The notes under the pieces are model-generated. The model saw only the letters and a program-made list of their open reading frames with translations, ran no database searches and had not been told where the DNA came from. A program made the position numbers and the translations under genes. A stretch of 11,566 bases of DNA from the NCBI GenBank assembly GCA_900543505.1, contig UQSB01000057.1, positions 1 through 11,566 on the forward strand, in the 5' to 3' direction. This stretch comes from an uncultured Collinsella sp. GTDB taxonomy: Bacteria > Actinomycetota > Coriobacteriia > Coriobacteriales > Coriobacteriaceae. Below are positions 1-5,977 of this stretch, one piece after another (positions within the stretch are counted from its first letter, which is position 1; the number at the start of each line of letters is the position of its first letter).

Positions 1-1070
1 ACGGTGCCGATGCCATGCGCTACAACCTGCTCACGCTGTGCACCACCAACCAGGACGTCAAGTTCGACGCCGACATCGATAAGAAGACGAAGGCCCTCAA
101 GGGTTCGGCCCGCACCGAGCAGGCCCGCTCCTTTGTCACCAAGATCTGGAACGCCAGCCGCTTCCTGCTCATGAACATGGAGGGCTACACGCCCGGCGAG
201 CCCGTCGTGGAGACGCCGGCCGACGCTTGGATGTTCAGCCGCCTGGCCAAGGCCGTGAAGATGGTCACCGAGGGTATCGAGCAGTACACCTTTGGCGACA
301 TGGCCCGCGGCGTGCAGCAGTTCTTCTGGAACGAGGTCTGCGACTGGTACATCGAGGTCACCAAGGCCCGCCTGAAGGGCGAGGGCCGTCTGCAGGCTCA
401 GCGCAACCTGATCTTTGTGCTCGACACCTCCATTCGCCTGATGCATCCGCTCATGCCGTTTGTCACCGAGGAGATCTGGGACAACATGCCGGCGAGCGTG
501 CTCGACCTGGACGCCGAGGGCAACGTGAACCGCGCCGAGGCGCTCATGATTGCCAAGTGGCCCGAGCCCGCCGACTACGACAAGTATGTTGACGAGGACG
601 CCGAGCGCGCGTTTGAGCTGTGCCGTACCGTCGTGTCTGCCGCTCGCGCCACGCGTTCGCGTTATCGCTTGAGCCCCAAGGCCGAGCTCGACGTGGTCGT
701 GCGCGCCGGCGCCGAGGACATCGAGAAGCTCGAGAGCCTGCGTTCGACCATCGAGCCGCTGGCGAACACCGCTTCGCTGGTCATGGGTACCGACGTCGAG
801 AAGCCGGCTGCGAGCATCGCCGTGGTCGATAGCGGTGTCGAGGTCTTTGTGGTGCTCGAGGGCAAGGTTGATCTTTCGGCCGAGAAGGCGCGCCTGGAGA
901 AGGAGATCGCCGCTGCGCAGAAGGAGCTCGCCGGCTGCGAGAAGACCCTGGCCAACGAGGGCTTTGTGGCCAAGGCCGCGCCCGCGGTGGTCCAGAAGAA
1001 GAGGGACCGTGCAGCTGAGCTCAAGGAGATCCTGGCGGCGCTGACTGCTCAGGTTGCTGACTTCTCGTAA
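1..1070 (+). CDS. valS: Valine--tRNA ligase, C-terminal part (5' truncated by window edge)
   Basis: This is the C-terminal ~355 residues of a class I valyl-tRNA synthetase, which charges tRNA-Val in the cytoplasm. The frame is open from base 3, before the first ATG at 15, and reads GADAMRYNLLTL, the segment that follows the catalytic core in ValRS; so the gene enters from the left. The HIGH and KMSKS motifs lie outside the window. Visible parts are the start of the anticodon-binding helical domain with KIWNASRF (about nt 140-165), the LMPFVTEEIW segment (about nt 450-480), and a C-terminal charged coiled coil (about nt 855-1045, rich in K, E and A), the tRNA-binding arm typical of bacterial ValRS. 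It ends in TAA. Codon use is strongly G/C-ending. folC follows on the same strand, an order also known from Firmicutes such as Bacillus. Identification is secure. Confidence 0.96.
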   Translation, partial: GADAMRYNLLTLCTTNQDVKFDADIDKKTKALKGSARTEQARSFVTKIWNASRFLLMNMEGYTPGEPVVETPADAWMFSRLAKAVKMVTEGIEQYTFGDMARGVQQFFWNEVCDWYIEVTKARLKGEGRLQAQRNLIFVLDTSIRLMHPLMPFVTEEIWDNMPASVLDLDAEGNVNRAEALMIAKWPEPADYDKYVDEDAERAFELCRTVVSAARATRSRYRLSPKAELDVVVRAGAEDIEKLESLRSTIEPLANTASLVMGTDVEKPAASIAVVDSGVEVFVVLEGKVDLSAEKARLEKEIAAAQKELAGCEKTLANEGFVAKAAPAVVQKKRDRAAELKEILAALTAQVADFS

Positions 1071-1123
1071 GCGTTGTTGGGGGACGCGGTTTGGGGCATT
1101 GCTCGCTACTGCGGACACCTATT

Positions 1124-1145
1124 CCGCCGTTCTAACGAACGGCGG
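1124..1145. repeat. Short perfect hairpin after valS
   Basis: A 9-bp perfect inverted repeat, CCGCCGTTC / GAACGGCGG, with a 4-base TAAC loop lies 53 bases after the valS stop. No T-run follows it, so it is not a textbook intrinsic terminator. It sits just before the much larger palindrome at 1161-1259 and may belong to the same element or act in 3'-end processing of valS mRNA. Confidence 0.5.
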
Positions 1146-1160
1146 CTGGCTCGACGCTGC

Positions 1161-1259
1161 AAACGCCTCTGATGGCCAATCTGCCGTTCAACTTCGGGCG
1201 CATGGGCATAAGCCCTATGCGCCCTTGTTTCACGGCACCTTGGCTCATCAGAGGCGTTT
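1161..1259. repeat. Nested imperfect palindrome of 99 bp (REP/MITE-like or structured RNA)
   Basis: The outer arms 1161-1179 and 1240-1259 pair over 19 bp with a single bulged base (1245). Inside, TGCCGT (1182-1187) pairs with ACGGCA (1232-1237). Further in, GGGCGCAT (1196-1203) pairs with ATGCGCCC (1217-1224), and GGGC (1204-1207) with GCCC (1212-1215) around an ATAA loop. Almost the whole element therefore folds into one long hairpin with internal loops. Only TTTT(C) follows the right arm, so it could act weakly as a terminator for valS. Its size and nesting fit an interspersed palindromic element better. It lies between valS and folC and occupies most of the 246-bp gap. No gene is seen here. 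Confidence 0.65.
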
Positions 1260-1316
1260 TCGCTGACTATCCTCAACCTATATTGTTTTATTTTTCTATG
1301 AATGGCGGTTCTGAAA

Positions 1317-2660
1317 ATGCCTAAGCGTTCTGGCTTGTATACCGTTCCTTTTGAGTTTGATTTGCTTTCGTTTGGTGAAGCTGTGGGGCTGGCTGCTGAT
1401 ACGGGGCGGATTTCTGGGGATGCTGGGCCTCTGCTTGAGACGGTTGTCGATATGCTCGATGAGCTGGGGCGTCCGGATGAGTATTTCGATTGCATCCAGG
1501 TTGCCGGTACCAATGGCAAGACTTCGACCACGCGTTTTTCGGCTGCTATCCTTCGTGGTGAGGGACTCAAGACCGCGCTGTATACGTCGCCACAGCTGGT
1601 ACGCTATCCCGAGCGCATGGAAGTCGATGGATGCGTCGTGAGCGATGAGGCATTCGCCCGTGGCGTTTCGGCCGCTGTTGAGGCGGGGCATCGAGTGAAT
1701 GCCCGTCGTGTGGCGGCGGGGGAGCGTGCCTATACCATCACGCCGTTTGACCTGCTGACGGCCGCTGCGCTTGTGGTGTTTGCCGAGGCCGCGGTGGATG
1801 TTGCCGTGCTCGAGGTTGGCATGGGCGGTCGTTGGGACGCCACGAGCGCGACCGATCCCGTCGCCGTTGCCATTACGGGCATTGGACTCGACCACACACG
1901 CATTTTGGGCGATACGCTCGAGGCCATTGCGGGGGAGAAGGCTGCGGTCATTAAGCCCGGACGCCTGGTTGTGCTGGGCGAGGGCACGCACGAGGCGAGC
2001 GTTCAGCGCGTGATGGATGCCCGTTGTCGCGAGTGCGGCGTCGTGCCGCTGGTGGTGAACCATGCCACGACCACGGTGCCGGCACATGTGGGCGACACGG
2101 TTGAGTTTAGCTGCACCACGCCGCGTGCGATCTATACGTCGAGCATGGTCAAGCCGGCGTATCAGCCGCAGAATGCCGCGTGCGCGATTATGCTGTGCGA
2201 GGGGTATCTGGGTCGCGAGCTCGATCATGACAAGCTCGATGCGTCGTTTATGGGCTGTCCCACGCCGGGTCGCTTTGATGTGCTGGGAACCGATCCGCTC
2301 AAGCTGATTGACGCCTGTCATAACCCTCAGAGCTGCGAGAACTTTGTGAGCGCGCTGGACGAGATCGATCCGTGCGTGGAGAACCGCCCCACGTTGCTGT
2401 GCGCCGCGCTGGCCGATAAGGACGTGGCCGGCATCGTCGATGTACTGATCCCGGCCTTCCCGCGCGTGGTCGTGACCCAGACCGATTCCGACCGCGCTCT
2501 GCCGGCAGAGGAGCTCGCCGCCCTAGTGGACGCCGACAAGCTCGCGGGTGTGTATCCCAGCGTGCCCGAGGCCCTCGCGGCCCTCGATGCCGCGGGCGAG
2601 GCTTTCGTTGCCGCCGGCACCATCACCCTGGCCGGCGAAGTAGCGGGCCTGCTCCGTTAA
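1317..2660 (+). CDS. folC: Bifunctional folylpolyglutamate synthase / dihydrofolate synthase
   Basis: This is a Mur-ligase family enzyme of 447 residues. It adds glutamate to dihydropteroate and/or to reduced folates, using ATP, in the cytoplasm. Residues counted from this start: P-loop AGTNGKTS (63-70, K68), LEVGMGGRWDATSA (165-178), GLDH (190-193) followed by the EAIAGEKAAVIK segment, YQPQNAACA (282-290), and DACHNP (332-337) of the C-terminal domain. Length and motif order are normal for FolC. The start is uncertain: an in-frame ATG at 1302 lacks any Shine-Dalgarno sequence, while 1317 has a weak GGCGG 8 bases upstream. Codon use is odd at the 5' end: about the first 250 bases favour T-ending codons (GAT, TTT, GCT), later parts favour C-ending ones. 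It is downstream of valS but separated by a palindrome, so co-transcription is possible but not shown. Whether both synthase activities are present cannot be read from sequence. Confidence 0.94.
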   Translation: MPKRSGLYTVPFEFDLLSFGEAVGLAADTGRISGDAGPLLETVVDMLDELGRPDEYFDCIQVAGTNGKTSTTRFSAAILRGEGLKTALYTSPQLVRYPERMEVDGCVVSDEAFARGVSAAVEAGHRVNARRVAAGERAYTITPFDLLTAAALVVFAEAAVDVAVLEVGMGGRWDATSATDPVAVAITGIGLDHTRILGDTLEAIAGEKAAVIKPGRLVVLGEGTHEASVQRVMDARCRECGVVPLVVNHATTTVPAHVGDTVEFSCTTPRAIYTSSMVKPAYQPQNAACAIMLCEGYLGRELDHDKLDASFMGCPTPGRFDVLGTDPLKLIDACHNPQSCENFVSALDEIDPCVENRPTLLCAALADKDVAGIVDVLIPAFPRVVVTQTDSDRALPAEELAALVDADKLAGVYPSVPEALAALDAAGEAFVAAGTITLAGEVAGLLR

Positions 2661-2674
2661 CCCATCCCCACATC

Positions 2675-2740
2675 AGTTGCGGTGAAAACGGACTGTTTTA
2701 CAAGCAAGAAGCCTCAAACAGTCCGTATATCACCGCAACT
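2675..2740. repeat. Two-stage inverted repeat in the folC/peptidase convergent gap
   Basis: AGTTGCGGTGA (2675-2685) pairs perfectly with TCACCGCAACT (2730-2740). Inside it, ACGGACTGTTT (2688-2698) pairs perfectly with AAACAGTCCGT (2716-2726). The two stems are separated by a small 2/3-base internal loop, and the apical loop is 17 bases. This gives 22 paired bases starting 15 bases after the folC stop. No T-run follows on either strand, so it is more likely a palindromic interspersed element or mRNA 3'-end stabiliser than an intrinsic terminator. Confidence 0.6.
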
Positions 2741-2745
2741 CAAAA

Positions 2746-2777
2746 GCAGTCAATTTGGGACGGGGCTTTTTGGCTGC
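2746..2777 (+). terminator. GGGACGGGGCT-loop hairpin downstream of folC (copy 1)
   Basis: GCAGTCAA (2746-2753) pairs with TTGGCTGC (2770-2777), 8 bp with one G-U wobble. They enclose a loop containing TTGGGACGGGGCT and a run of five T just before the right arm is complete. A second hairpin with the same loop but a different stem lies at 4195-4223 on the - strand, downstream of the DUF1667 gene. Both copies lie 3' of a gene and in the sense direction of its transcript. The terminator role is an inference; the hairpin and the shared loop are directly visible. Confidence 0.4.
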
Positions 2778-2812
2778 CCTGTGCCCCGAGTTGACTCGCT
2801 TGCCACGAAATG

Positions 2813-2950
2813 GGCCTATCTACTACGTTTTACCGACTACCCCCGACCACACCGAGAATTGCGAAATGAAAACCGCAGGTAGATGGCTTACCAGTTTTGC
2901 GAAAACACGGGTATGGTCGACCCATGCGGGCTAAACGTAGTAGATAGGCC
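2813..2950. repeat. MITE-like element with 18-bp perfect terminal inverted repeats
   Basis: GGCCTATCTACTACGTTT (2813-2830) and AAACGTAGTAGATAGGCC (2933-2950) are perfect inverted complements, 138 bp from end to end. The interior also folds: CGACCACACC (2844-2853) pairs with GGTATGGTCG (2910-2919) with one mismatch. An inner hairpin has AAAAC/GTTTT (2869-2873/2894-2898) and GGTA/TACC (2878-2881/2889-2892). There is no ORF of substance and no obvious target-site duplication. GTTTTTG directly follows the right end, so on the + strand it could also terminate transcription from folC. It is best described as a non-autonomous palindromic element. Confidence 0.6.
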
Positions 2951-2973
2951 GTTTTTGTGGCGGCATTCATGTG

Positions 2974-3004
2974 ATGCGGCAAAGGGACAGCCCCTTTGCC
3001 GCAT
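2974..3004 (-). terminator. 13-bp perfect hairpin immediately after the peptidase stop
   Basis: ATGCGGCAAAGGG (2974-2986) pairs perfectly with CCCTTTGCCGCAT (2992-3004) around a 5-base loop, ACAGC. It begins 3 bases beyond the stop codon of the - strand M24 peptidase, where a terminator would be expected. No T-tract follows on the - strand, so it may act as a factor-assisted terminator or mRNA end protector. The GGGACAG at the loop resembles the GGGAC core seen in other hairpins of this window. Confidence 0.45.
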
Positions 3005-3007
3005 TGC

Positions 3008-4096
3008 CTAGTCTAGGCGGACCGGATCGTGGGGGTAGGCATTGAGGATCTCGACGCCGGACTCGGTCACCAGGGCCAAGTCCTCGATGCGGACGCCGGT
3101 GCGGCCGGGGAGGTAGATGCCCGGTTCGATGGAGAACGTCATGCCTGGCTCTACGACTTGCTCGTTGACCAGCGAGACGTCGCCCGGCTCGTGGTCCTGC
3201 AGGCCGATCGAGTGTCCCAAGCGGTGCGTAAAGTACTGCCCATAGCCTGCGTCCTCGATCACATCGCGTGCGGCGCGGTCCAGGTCGCACATGCGCACGC
3301 CCGGTGCGATGAGCGCTTCGGCGGCCTCGTTGGCGCGGCGCACGATGTCGTAGATGCGTGCCGTCTCCTCGTCCGGCTCGCCCCAAAAGAACGTGCGCGT
3401 CATGTCCGAGCAATAGTTGCAGCGGCGTCCGCCAATGTCGAACAGCACCACGTCGCCGCGCTTGAGCACGGTGTCGTCGGGTTCGTGATGCGGGTCGCCG
3501 GCGTTGGCGCCAAAGCTCACGATGGGCGGAAAGCTAAAGCCCTCGCAGCCGTGCTTGCGATACAGGCCGAGCATCTGGTCGGCTATTTCGCGCTCCGTCA
3601 CGCCCTCGTGGACGAGTTTGATCGCGTCGGCCATCACGGCGTCGTTGACTGCCGAGGACACGCGCATGAGCTCCTGCTCGGCGGCGTCTTTGTAGGTGCG
3701 CGCGGCGGTGACGGCAAAGTCGCCCAGGAAAAACTCGCTCGCGGCGTGGCGCTCCATGAGCGGCATCAAAAAGCCGGAACGCATGACAGTGTCGATGCCA
3801 AGCGGCTTGGCTGGGTCGATCTCACTCGCGATGGCGTCGGTCACGACATCGGTATCGGTGTGGTAGGCGACGCGGGCATTGTCGTACTCGGGCAGCTGAT
3901 GCAGGGCATTGACCAAGATCACGGGCTCGTCATCGCGCGCGAGCAGCACGCCGCAAAAACGCTCGAACATATCGGCATAAAAGCCGGTCAGGTAATAAAT
4001 CGACCACGGGTCGTTTACGAGCAGCTGCGCGCCGGGGTGCTGAGCCTCGAGCGCATCGAGCACGCGCACCACACGCTGGTCATCGATATGTGCCAT
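3008..4096 (-). CDS. M24 family metallopeptidase (Xaa-Pro dipeptidase/aminopeptidase)
   Basis: This 362-residue cytoplasmic enzyme is expected to cleave the bond before proline in Xaa-Pro peptides using two metal ions. It has an N-terminal creatinase-like domain (about 5-130) and a C-terminal pita-bread catalytic domain (about 135-355). All five metal ligands of the family are visible: D220 (VLFDIGG), D231 (SDMTRT), H295 (HRLGHSIGL), E324 (FSIEPGIY) and E338 (VRIEDL). The start is set at the ATG ending at 4096 because GAAAGGA lies about 6-8 bases upstream; a longer frame extends to 4144 but has no support. It converges with folC and is separate from the redox operon, whose end lies 125 bp upstream of it. 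No signal peptide is seen. Whether it is the PepP or PepQ type cannot be settled from motifs. Confidence 0.93.
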   Translation of the reverse strand: MAHIDDQRVVRVLDALEAQHPGAQLLVNDPWSIYYLTGFYADMFERFCGVLLARDDEPVILVNALHQLPEYDNARVAYHTDTDVVTDAIASEIDPAKPLGIDTVMRSGFLMPLMERHAASEFFLGDFAVTAARTYKDAAEQELMRVSSAVNDAVMADAIKLVHEGVTEREIADQMLGLYRKHGCEGFSFPPIVSFGANAGDPHHEPDDTVLKRGDVVLFDIGGRRCNYCSDMTRTFFWGEPDEETARIYDIVRRANEAAEALIAPGVRMCDLDRAARDVIEDAGYGQYFTHRLGHSIGLQDHEPGDVSLVNEQVVEPGMTFSIEPGIYLPGRTGVRIEDLALVTESGVEILNAYPHDPVRLD

Positions 4097-4138
4097 ACAT
4101 CGTCCTTTCGCTAGGCTGCCACCATGGTATCCCAAGCC

Positions 4139-4186
4139 CGGCACATAGGGACGTTCCTTTTATGACGGCACCGGGGGACACTCCTT
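4139..4186. repeat. Degenerate 21-bp direct repeat, two copies at 27-bp spacing
   Basis: The segments 4139-4159 and 4166-4186 share the frame CGGCAC-N4-GGAC-NN-TCCTT, identical at 16 of 21 positions by hand alignment, with starts 27 bp apart. They lie between the peptidase start and the end of the redox operon. On the - strand each reads AAGGA-NN-GTCC. They resemble the other GGGAC-containing repeats in this window. A regulatory role for the downstream peptidase gene is possible but not shown; no clear -10/-35 pair was found in this 125-bp gap. Confidence 0.35.
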
Positions 4187-4194
4187 GCAAAAGC

Positions 4195-4223
4195 AGCTAA
4201 AAGAGCCCCGTCCCAATTTAGCT
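4195..4223 (-). terminator. GGGACGGGGCT-loop hairpin ending the redox operon (copy 2)
   Basis: Read on the - strand, AGCTAAA pairs with TTTAGCT (7 bp) around a loop holding TTGGGACGGGGCT, followed by GCTTTTGC. It overlaps the last base of the DUF1667 stop region and so lies exactly at the operon's 3' end. The loop is the same as in the 2746-2777 hairpin, while the stem bases differ but still pair. A short T-run follows, which supports a terminator role. Confidence 0.5.
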
Positions 4224-4614
4224 ACTCGATGTCCATGCTGGCGATTAGGTTGATATTGGTGTTGAGGAGGTCCTTCAGCACGACGTCGCCCATGCGGATG
4301 GGGGCGTTGACGACTAGGCCTCGGATGAGGGCCATGGCTTGGGCGTGGAGTTCTAGCGGGATGGCTTCGGCGGTGCGCACGGGGAGTAGGGCTTCGTCGC
4401 CGCCGGAGACGGCCACGGTCGTTGTGAGCACGCGCATGGGGCAGGTGAGCTCCTGATGTGCGAACGTATCGCCGCGCGGGCAGTTGTTACCGGTTACGGA
4501 GCGCACTTCCACCACGGTGCCATTGGCGTCGTGCTCCACCTCTACGGTCAGGAGGCACTCGGATGGGCAGGTGGTGCAGTTGAACTGCAGCGTCTCGGTC
4601 ACATTCGTACTCAT
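4222..4614 (-). CDS. DUF1667 family protein with conserved cysteine pairs
   Basis: This is a 130-residue soluble protein of the DUF1667/COG3862 type, a family named for its conserved CxxC pairs. Cysteines are at 13, 16 and 20 (CTTCPSEC), 45 (NNCPRG) and 58 (LTCPMR). The spacing suggests an Fe-S cluster or metal site, but the family's biochemical role is not established. It is the third and last gene of a tight operon: its ATG lies 3 bases after the stop of the FAD oxidoreductase gene, with a strong GGAGG Shine-Dalgarno inside the end of that gene. The family habitually accompanies GlpA-like and pyridine-nucleotide-disulfide-type oxidoreductases in anaerobes, so a role as an electron-transfer or assembly partner is inferred. 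A hairpin with a short T-run follows the stop. The C-terminal ~70 residues (PLELHAQAMALIRGL onwards) lack cysteine. Confidence 0.9.
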   Translation of the reverse strand: MSTNVTETLQFNCTTCPSECLLTVEVEHDANGTVVEVRSVTGNNCPRGDTFAHQELTCPMRVLTTTVAVSGGDEALLPVRTAEAIPLELHAQAMALIRGLVVNAPIRMGDVVLKDLLNTNINLIASMDIE

Positions 4615-4617
4615 GAG

Positions 4618-5976
4618 CTATGCCTCCTCAACGGGATCGACGGACAGGACGATTTCGCTGGCACCCAGGTCGAGTGCGCGTTGAATCACCTTAGCCGGCA
4701 GCGGGAAGCTTTCCATGACGCTCGGTTTAAACGCGCGGACTTTGCCCGCAAACACTTCTTCGCCGTTGGCCAAGATGCGTACTCGAGCGGTATCGACCGG
4801 CCGGCGTACGCGGAAGTTGAGCTTGGTGAGTGCCACAGCCGTAATGCGTCCCGGCAGTGCGTAGCCCGCGATACCGGCAGGGGAGACCGTGAGCTGGCAA
4901 TTCGCGCCCGTCTCGACATCCGCGCTGCCACCCAGCGCGTACGCCGCCGCGGCCGCGCCGGCGCGCTCGGACTCGGTCGTTACATTGTCTGCCAGGTCGT
5001 GCACGTGCAGCACGTTGCCGCAGGCAAAGATGCCCGGCACGCCCGTTTGCAGGTTCTGGTCCACCACGGCGCCGCGCGTACGTGGGTCAAGCTCAACGCC
5101 CGCGCCTACCGAAAGCTCGTTTTCGGGAATCAGACCCACCGAAAGCAGCAGCGTGTCGCACGGAACAACGCGCTCGGTTCCCGGAATGGGTGCCAGGTGC
5201 TCGTCGACTTGGCTCACCTCGACGGCCTCCACGCGATCGTGTCCGATCACGCGCGTGACGGTGGTGGACAGGTGCAGCGGAATGCCAAAGTCGTCCAGGC
5301 AGTTCTTGACGTTTCGGCGCAGACCGTTGGCGTATGGCATGAGTTCGTACACGCCCTCGACCGAAATCCCCTCGAGCGTGCAGCGGCGCGCCATGATCAG
5401 CCCGATGTCACCTGAGCCCAAAATGACGGCGCGCGAGCCGGGCTTGAGGTTTTCGATATTGATGTATCGCTGCGCCAAGCCGGCCGTAAACACGCCGGCG
5501 GGTCGGCTGCCGGGAATCTTGATCTCGCTACGGGTGCGCTCGCGGCAACCCATGGCAAGGACGACCGCGCGCCCGGTGAGCTGCAACATGCCGGCAGGGC
5601 TCATGAGCGTGACGGTGTGGACTGCGGTGTCTTCCGTAAGCTCACCCGAATCAATCCCAAGCACCATGCTGTTCAGGAACAGCGCAATGTCGGTTGCGTG
5701 CACCTGGTCGATAAAGCGCTGCGCATACTCGGGACCGGTGAGCTCCTGTTTAAAGTGCGACAGACCAAAGCCGGGGTGGATGCACTGGCGGAGGATGCCG
5801 CCCAGGTGCTGCTCGCGCTCCACGATGGCCACGCGTGCGCCTGCCTTATGCGCGGCCAGCGCGGCCGCCATGCCGGCGGGGCCGCCACCGATGACGACCA
5901 CGTCGAAGGCCTGCGTTGCTATCGACGCTACGGTTCCGGCCTCCGCGCGTTTGTCGCGCATGTCAAACGTCGCCAT
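4618..5976 (-). CDS. NAD(P)/FAD-dependent oxidoreductase (GlpA-associated partner subunit)
   Basis: This 452-residue flavoprotein belongs to the pyridine nucleotide-disulfide oxidoreductase superfamily. It has an FAD Rossmann motif VVVIGGGPAGMAAA (26-39), a GGILRQCIHPGFG segment with C65 (59-71), a second dinucleotide-binding motif AVILGSGDIG (183-192) for NAD(P), and the late FAD-binding stretch GIFACGNVLHVHD (315-327). The extra C-terminal region (about 350-452) has no motif I recognise. It starts one base after the stop of the GlpA-like gene, with an AGGGGG Shine-Dalgarno about 9 bases upstream, so the two are surely co-translated. Close relatives sit between a GlpA-like dehydrogenase and DUF1667 in anaerobes such as Thermotoga, near glycerol genes. 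The likely role is passing electrons from the dehydrogenase to NAD(P)+ or another acceptor; the acceptor is unknown. An alternative start at M6 is possible. Confidence 0.9.
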   Translation of the reverse strand: MATFDMRDKRAEAGTVASIATQAFDVVVIGGGPAGMAAALAAHKAGARVAIVEREQHLGGILRQCIHPGFGLSHFKQELTGPEYAQRFIDQVHATDIALFLNSMVLGIDSGELTEDTAVHTVTLMSPAGMLQLTGRAVVLAMGCRERTRSEIKIPGSRPAGVFTAGLAQRYINIENLKPGSRAVILGSGDIGLIMARRCTLEGISVEGVYELMPYANGLRRNVKNCLDDFGIPLHLSTTVTRVIGHDRVEAVEVSQVDEHLAPIPGTERVVPCDTLLLSVGLIPENELSVGAGVELDPRTRGAVVDQNLQTGVPGIFACGNVLHVHDLADNVTTESERAGAAAAAYALGGSADVETGANCQLTVSPAGIAGYALPGRITAVALTKLNFRVRRPVDTARVRILANGEEVFAGKVRAFKPSVMESFPLPAKVIQRALDLGASEIVLSVDPVEEA

Positions 5977-5977
5977 C

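Noticed and set aside
1054..1266. 70-codon frame after valS
   Set aside because: It overlaps the end of valS and is made mostly of the palindrome at 1161-1259; no ribosome-binding site.
1296..2321. 341-codon - strand frame over folC
   Set aside because: It is antisense to folC, whose P-loop and DACHNP motifs are clear.
2682..2882. 66-codon frame in the convergent gap
   Set aside because: It runs through three unrelated palindromic elements, has no ribosome-binding site and shows no recognisable protein features.
3029..4114. 361-codon + strand frame over the M24 peptidase
   Set aside because: It is antisense shadow of a gene with all five metal ligands visible; its own translation shows no motif.
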